The position numbers were made by a program, and so were the translations under genes. A model generated the notes under the pieces. It had not been told where the DNA came from and did no database searches. It worked only from the letters and a program-made list of their open reading frames with translations. From positions 20,861,524 to 20,925,523 of the forward strand of contig JAOWCC010001501.1 of assembly GCA_030867875.1 (NCBI GenBank): a stretch of 64,000 nt of DNA, read 5' to 3'. This DNA comes from Actinernus sp. WN-2022. Lineage: Eukaryota > Cnidaria > Anthozoa > Actiniaria > Actinernidae. Positions 59,855-64,000 of this stretch are shown one piece after another (the stretch's first letter is position 1; each line of letters begins with the position of its first letter).

Positions 59855-60014
59855 GGTATATACATGTACTTCATGATAGTGTTTCGTTCCACATAGTCAG
59901 CCGTCCCACTAACAGCTGCTTTATACCGCTCCCTGCATAATACTGTAAAACAGTAGATAAAATGATTACGCAGGGAGACTATATGGAACGAAACACTACC
60001 ATGAAGTATATACC
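59855..60014. mobile_element. Foldback MITE, 160 bp
   Basis: ATATACATGTACTTCATGAT...TGTTTCGTTCCA pairs with TGGAACGAAACACTACCATG...AAGTATATAC, and GCTCCCTGCATAAT with ATTACGCAGGGAG inside. Confidence 0.82.
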
Positions 60015-61054
60015 AACTTATGGCTCCTTGTACATGATGAAGAATAAAGCAAGATAACTTACTGGTTGTTGACTTACACAAAAATATTAAGTCCATTCCT
60101 GGTTTTGGTTGAGAGGCTCAATAAAACTTATTGTTCTGTGATATCAGGGACTCAGGTAGGTGTACGTATGAAGAAACTAATAAATCGGTACATTTATACC
60201 TACCTGGGTCCCACAACCTACATTTTATGGTGGTGAAATCCTGGTGAGATTACCGGCTGTATCATACTGAAAAAGGCCATGTGAGAAGATTGTTCTGGAT
60301 TATCAATTAAAAAAAAATTCTTTGCAAAGCCAAAATCTCCTGATACCAGATTAAGTATTGTGTATTCTAGAATACAAGAATAAAACTGATGCAGAGATTC
60401 CTCTACAAAATGTTTTTTTTCGGTAGAGCCACATGCAAAAAAACTGCAGCCCCAATTTTCTTTTGATACAGTCCAAATTTTATTGGTAAAAATCGGCATA
60501 TGCCAGTCTAGAGGAATCTCTGTGTTGTGTTTTTCTTTCTGTCCTATCATTAAACCTGTAAGCTACCCTAACTGATTAATTATCTGTATGTTCCTCTTAA
60601 GATCTAATTCCCTTAAGATCTTATTTCATTCGTCAACAATCGACGAAGCAGTCCAATTTTGTTTGCTGTGTTCTTTTCATTATCACTTCCACCATCATGA
60701 ATATCATGCACTTCTTACTTTTCCTGGTACATAATTCTTGTCGATGATAGGATCTTGAAGGAACATGTGTAGGCATTTTTCATTTTGAGCTAGTGGATGA
60801 CCAGCAACTCTGCAAGGTAAAACATATAATCATACACTGTACATATAGGTCACTTACTGGCCAAAAACAACAACAGCATGTGACCCTCCATGCAAAAATC
60901 CCAGCTTAGGAAAATCAGCGAGATCTCATTAATTTTATCCATTTCAATGCATTTTGGAACATTGAGAATGTTTAAAAAAATAACATTCCCAGTGCATTGG
61001 CCATCATTCCCAAAGCATACAGTCATTGTAGCTAAACATTCTGCAATAGTATAG
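60015..61054. other. No gene seen; one small hairpin
   Basis: 60145-60215 has GGGACTCAGGTAGGTGTA / TACCTACCTGGGTCCC as an inverted pair. Short frames on the minus strand (60218-60550) have no recognisable content. Confidence 0.45.
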
Positions 61055-61380
61055 GAAAATCACATGCCTGACGAGGTAATTCCACGTTAAATTGCATGAG
61101 AAAACCGATATCGCCCGAGTCGCTTCAATTCGGGCGATATCGGTTCTTTGAGTGCAATTTAACGTGGAATTACCGAGTCAGGCATGTGATTTTCTTTGAA
61201 TCGCATAGTCCGAGAATTACTTGAAGATTTAGTACTTTCGTTGATATTTTGCCAAGCTATAAACAGCGCACGTAGTCTACAGTGGTGATTCCACTCTCAG
61301 CCAATCAACGTCTGATTTCGCAAATGCACCGTGCGATTCAGCTTTGGCTAAGCGATTCTATGAATCACCAGTACTCTGTT
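61055..61380. mobile_element. Foldback element: near-perfect 141-bp hairpin plus CCAAT tail
   Basis: 61055-61195: GGAAAATCACATGCCTGAC, GGTAATTCCACGTTAAATTG and AACCGATATCGCCCGA each have exact or nearly exact complements in the right arm. The tail to about 61380 contains CTCAGCCAATCAACG, as the tail of 34112-34677 does. Confidence 0.85.
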
Positions 61381-62029
61381 ACAAAAAATTTTTTTGTTTA
61401 AAAACCAGTGGCATTCATTTTATAAGCACTGTAAAACATTTGTAAACCATTCCAAATAGGCAATCGTTTCTAATCATTCCAATTCTGTTGGCACTCATTC
61501 AACAATAAAAGGTTGCCCAGGGTCTTGAATACGGACCGAGGCTGCAGGCCTAGAGCCATTTTCAAAACAGGGCAAACATTTTCTCTATGATTATGTGACT
61601 CATCCAAGGCCAATAAATCAAGTTTTTCACTTTGGAATGCTGATTACAATACTGGTGAAACAATTGGGATCTGGATGAGCCACTAAAATAATAGGGGAAA
61701 AAACTGTTATGGTCTAAAACAGTAAATTTATATTATTGGCACTACTAAGAAACTGCAATTTAGGCATGCAAAGCTCTTTCCATATGGGGCACTCAATGAC
61801 CACGTGGGCTCAGGGGTAGCCTTGCTGTGCCAAACATTTCTCCATCAAGAAATCTGAGATAACTTTCCATACCTGTTAACAAATGCTTCTAAGCCTTGCC
61901 TTCTTTCTTCTATGAATTCATCTTCGAAAATTCCTATAACGAAACTGATAGTTAAATCTGGAATAACTGGAACTTAATAGCATTCTGTGTATTTACTTCA
62001 ATCAGTACTGTAATTTATGGCACTAGAGC
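61381..62029. other. No feature recognised
   Basis: AT-rich, no supported frame or repeat pair. Confidence 0.5.
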
Positions 62030-62750
62030 AGATTTCATATGAGTGGGAATGAACTACGGCAAGACTCTAGCTGCACCGTAACCATACAGCAACTTTGCCT
62101 GTACCTGTAATTTGATTGGATCAAAAGGACAAAAACAATGGTGAAACTATTTCAATGTCACGGCATGCAGTATGGAACCATACGTTGCATAACTCATTGC
62201 TGTGTTAAAGGAACAGTGCCATCTTTAGTGCGCATGTGCGAATGTTTGAATTTTGGTTGGGTTGTCCAGAAATCAAAAGATGGGGAGAGATTTGATACGT
62301 GAAAGAAATCCTCTTCCATCGGCTTTGCCTAAGTTTCATTTGACCTTATACCTATTTAGAATAGTAATTTAGTTTTATATCCTAGTATTTAAGATGGTAT
62401 TTCGTTCGTCTCCGTAATTTTTGCGAGTATTTTTGACTCTGAATTCAGTGCCCTTGGACGGTTCGTCGAGCGGAGGAGTTAATGGCTACAGAAGAAAGCT
62501 TCCGTCTCCTGGTAGTTTCGTCCAAAGCATTTGAGAGGGAGACAATGAACGGCCTAGGAAACTTGGAGACAGTGAGAATGTACGGGAGACATTTACTCTG
62601 CTTGTAAGTCGCTGACAGCGTGATTTTCCATTGTCTTTCTCATTATTAATAATCACGTGTTACGCGTGCGCATTACCGTGGCACTGTTCCTTTAAACCTG
62701 ACCAATTATACAAAGTGTTCAGTATCTGCTGCCTACCATGACTTAATTTG
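62030..62750. repeat. Third copy of the 17040-17310 repeat, split by an insertion
   Basis: GTAATTTGATTGGATCAAAAGGACAAAAACAA and the CGGCATGC words match 17040-17310 (first 18 bases identical to the unit at 17222). The copy is interrupted at 62209-62691 and resumes with AAACCTGACC, which corresponds to AAACCTGCCC at 17295. Confidence 0.7.
62209..62691. mobile_element. TTAA-flanked DNA element, 483 bp, nested
   Basis: Ends AGGAACAGTGCCA in inverted orientation with GCGCA(T/C) words just inside. TTAA on both sides (62205-62208 and 62692-62695). It splits the dispersed repeat at 62030-62750. No transposase frame. Confidence 0.85.
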
Positions 62751-62984
62751 AGAACCATTTCGAATTGTGGAAGGATGCTGTTTTCAGTTTGTCAATATCT
62801 CATCTCATTCTACAGATATATAATCAGGTTTTTACAATATGCAAATGAGATTATCTATGATATCATAAAAACGACACCGCTTGGAGAGAAATCACAAAAT
62901 AGTCGTTGGCAAAAACAGTTGGTAAAAACAATTATCAAAATTATTAAAAATTCATGTAGGTAAAGCAATAAAGGAAATAAATGT

Positions 62985-63225
62985 GTCACTGATAAATAAT
63001 CTGAAAATCTGATACAGATTTTGTCCTGATTTGCATAACGTTTTGCTTTGATTTTCTCGGCAGAAATACTAAGGTTATATCGCCAAAATAACTGAAAAAC
63101 AGGACTCTATACATCTAGACGTTTGATAAGCCATATACAGAATTTGTGTCTGTGCTTTATCACCTTTGGCTCAAGTTTGTAAATCCGATAAAGCACAGCT
63201 ACTCATTCTGTATCTATTACTTATA
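62985..63225. repeat. Dispersed repeat, copy 2
   Basis: Partner of 58600-58840; the same order of shared words over 240 bp, with several indels. Same orientation. Confidence 0.75.
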
Positions 63226-63324
63226 ATATTCATTAATAATTCATAAGGGTACTAGCCAATCCAGATCCAGCATTTGGGTCATGTGGATACACTGTAAACC
63301 CAATACACGATTCTAGTTAGCCTA

Positions 63325-63447
63325 TTAGTATTCTGTATCAATGATACAGAATACTAATAAGCCCTATTTAAGTATTTTGTATCAAATGATACAGAGTACT
63401 ATAAACTATAAGCCAACTAGAATCCTGTATGGAATGATACAGGATAC
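63325..63447. repeat. Three spaced palindromes around GTATCA.TGATAC
   Basis: AGTATTCTGTATCAATGATA followed by CAGAATACT (63328-63356), AGTATTTTGTATCAAATGAT followed by ACAGAGTACT (63371-63400), and AATCCTGTATGGAATGATAC followed by AGGATA (63420-63445). Centres are about 45 bp apart. Confidence 0.8.
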
Positions 63448-63915
63448 TAACATGCTAGCGTTAGTATGAGGAGGTCTTGCAACCGATCACTGACTTCCCC
63501 TATCCCAGGCCTGGTGAAGTGAGAAAGTACATCTGCTCTCTTATTGTGTCCACACTGTCTTCCATGTGGGACCTATTTTTCTACATGCTACACTCTGCTC
63601 TCTTATTGCATACACACTGTCTCTTCCATGTGGGACCTGTTGTGAGAAACTAATTCATCCCACATCGATAGCAAGGTGGGAGAAATCAAAGCTTAAAATT
63701 ATATGTGGTGCGTACTTTCACTGACTATTTACAGTGACATTCTTCATTTTGTGGTTCTTCTCTAGGCTGTCAATCTTATGATGTCATAGATAATCTCACA
63801 TAAATAATTTGCATATTATAAAATATTGAATATCTATATGAGATATTGACAAATGGAAAATGGGTTTTCAAATGAGATCAACTAAATTGTTAATTCATAT
63901 CTGAAAACACCTGAA
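63448..63915. other. No gene seen; short direct repeat
   Basis: CTGCTCTCTTATTG(T/C) and ACACTGTCT...CCATGTGGGACCT occur twice (63531-63572 and 63595-63640). Nothing else is recognised. Confidence 0.5.
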
Positions 63916-64000
63916 TTTCTAACGAGACCTGAAATAACCTGTCATAGGAGCTGATTAAAGTCAGGGCTTGGCTAAACTGGGCTTATGGTGGGAGGTAAAC
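63916..64000 (-). mobile_element. SINE family A, 3' part, cut by the window end
   Basis: TTTCTAACGAGACCTGAAATAACC followed by AGTCAGGGCTTGGCTAA matches the tail of 44473-44727 and 56363-56697. The head would lie beyond 64000. Confidence 0.7.

Overview
The window looks like a piece of an anthozoan cnidarian genome, most likely a hexacoral (stony coral or relative). The reasons are intron-rich animal genes with small coding exons and GT-AG splice sites, an AT-rich background, and introns packed with foldback MITEs, tRNA-derived SINEs and non-LTR retrotransposon fragments. The organism call is inference; no diagnostic marker gene is present.

Four host genes were assembled by splicing exons by eye and checking reading phase. 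(1) CSTF2 (CstF-64, a pre-mRNA 3'-end processing factor) is on the minus strand, 15466 down to 5874. Seven coding exons give 411 residues, and the C-terminal exons lie outside the window or were not found. (2) An intronless polyubiquitin gene is on the plus strand, 18497-20098, with seven units plus a terminal Asn, and with its own CCAAT/CRE/TATA-like promoter and polyA signal. (3) A complete NOX2-type NADPH oxidase is on the minus strand, 48219 down to 24214, with 20 coding exons and 565 residues. (4) A divergent DEAD-box helicase of mitochondrial type is on the plus strand, 48782-52495, with 4 exons and 569 residues. It is head to head with NOX2, with only 562 bp between the two start codons.

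Layout. 1-1950 is a two-ORF non-LTR retrotransposon on the minus strand. It is followed by a 63/56-bp minisatellite (about 1945-3430) and a tandem CCAAT-box array (3639-3760). 4.9-5.9 kb is a LINE tail and an AT-rich satellite. 5.9-15.5 kb is CSTF2, whose introns hold two related TA-flanked DNA elements and several foldbacks. 15.5-18.5 kb is intergenic, 18.3-20.5 kb is polyubiquitin, and 20.5-24.2 kb is MITE-rich intergenic DNA. 24.2-48.2 kb is NOX2 with many elements in its introns, including an inverted pair of SINEs and a 1.6-kb TTAA-flanked element. 48.2-52.8 kb is the bidirectional promoter and the helicase. 52.8-64 kb has no recognisable gene, only foldbacks, SINEs and dispersed repeats, one of them a nested TTAA insertion whose empty site is supported by a related repeat elsewhere in the window.

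The genes do not form a pathway. The most biologically interesting points are the 17-unit GPPDR pentapeptide array in CstF-64, the Thr22Ser change in three of seven ubiquitin units, the altered catalytic motifs of the helicase, and the idea that the minisatellite acts as tandem promoter monomers of the adjacent LINE.
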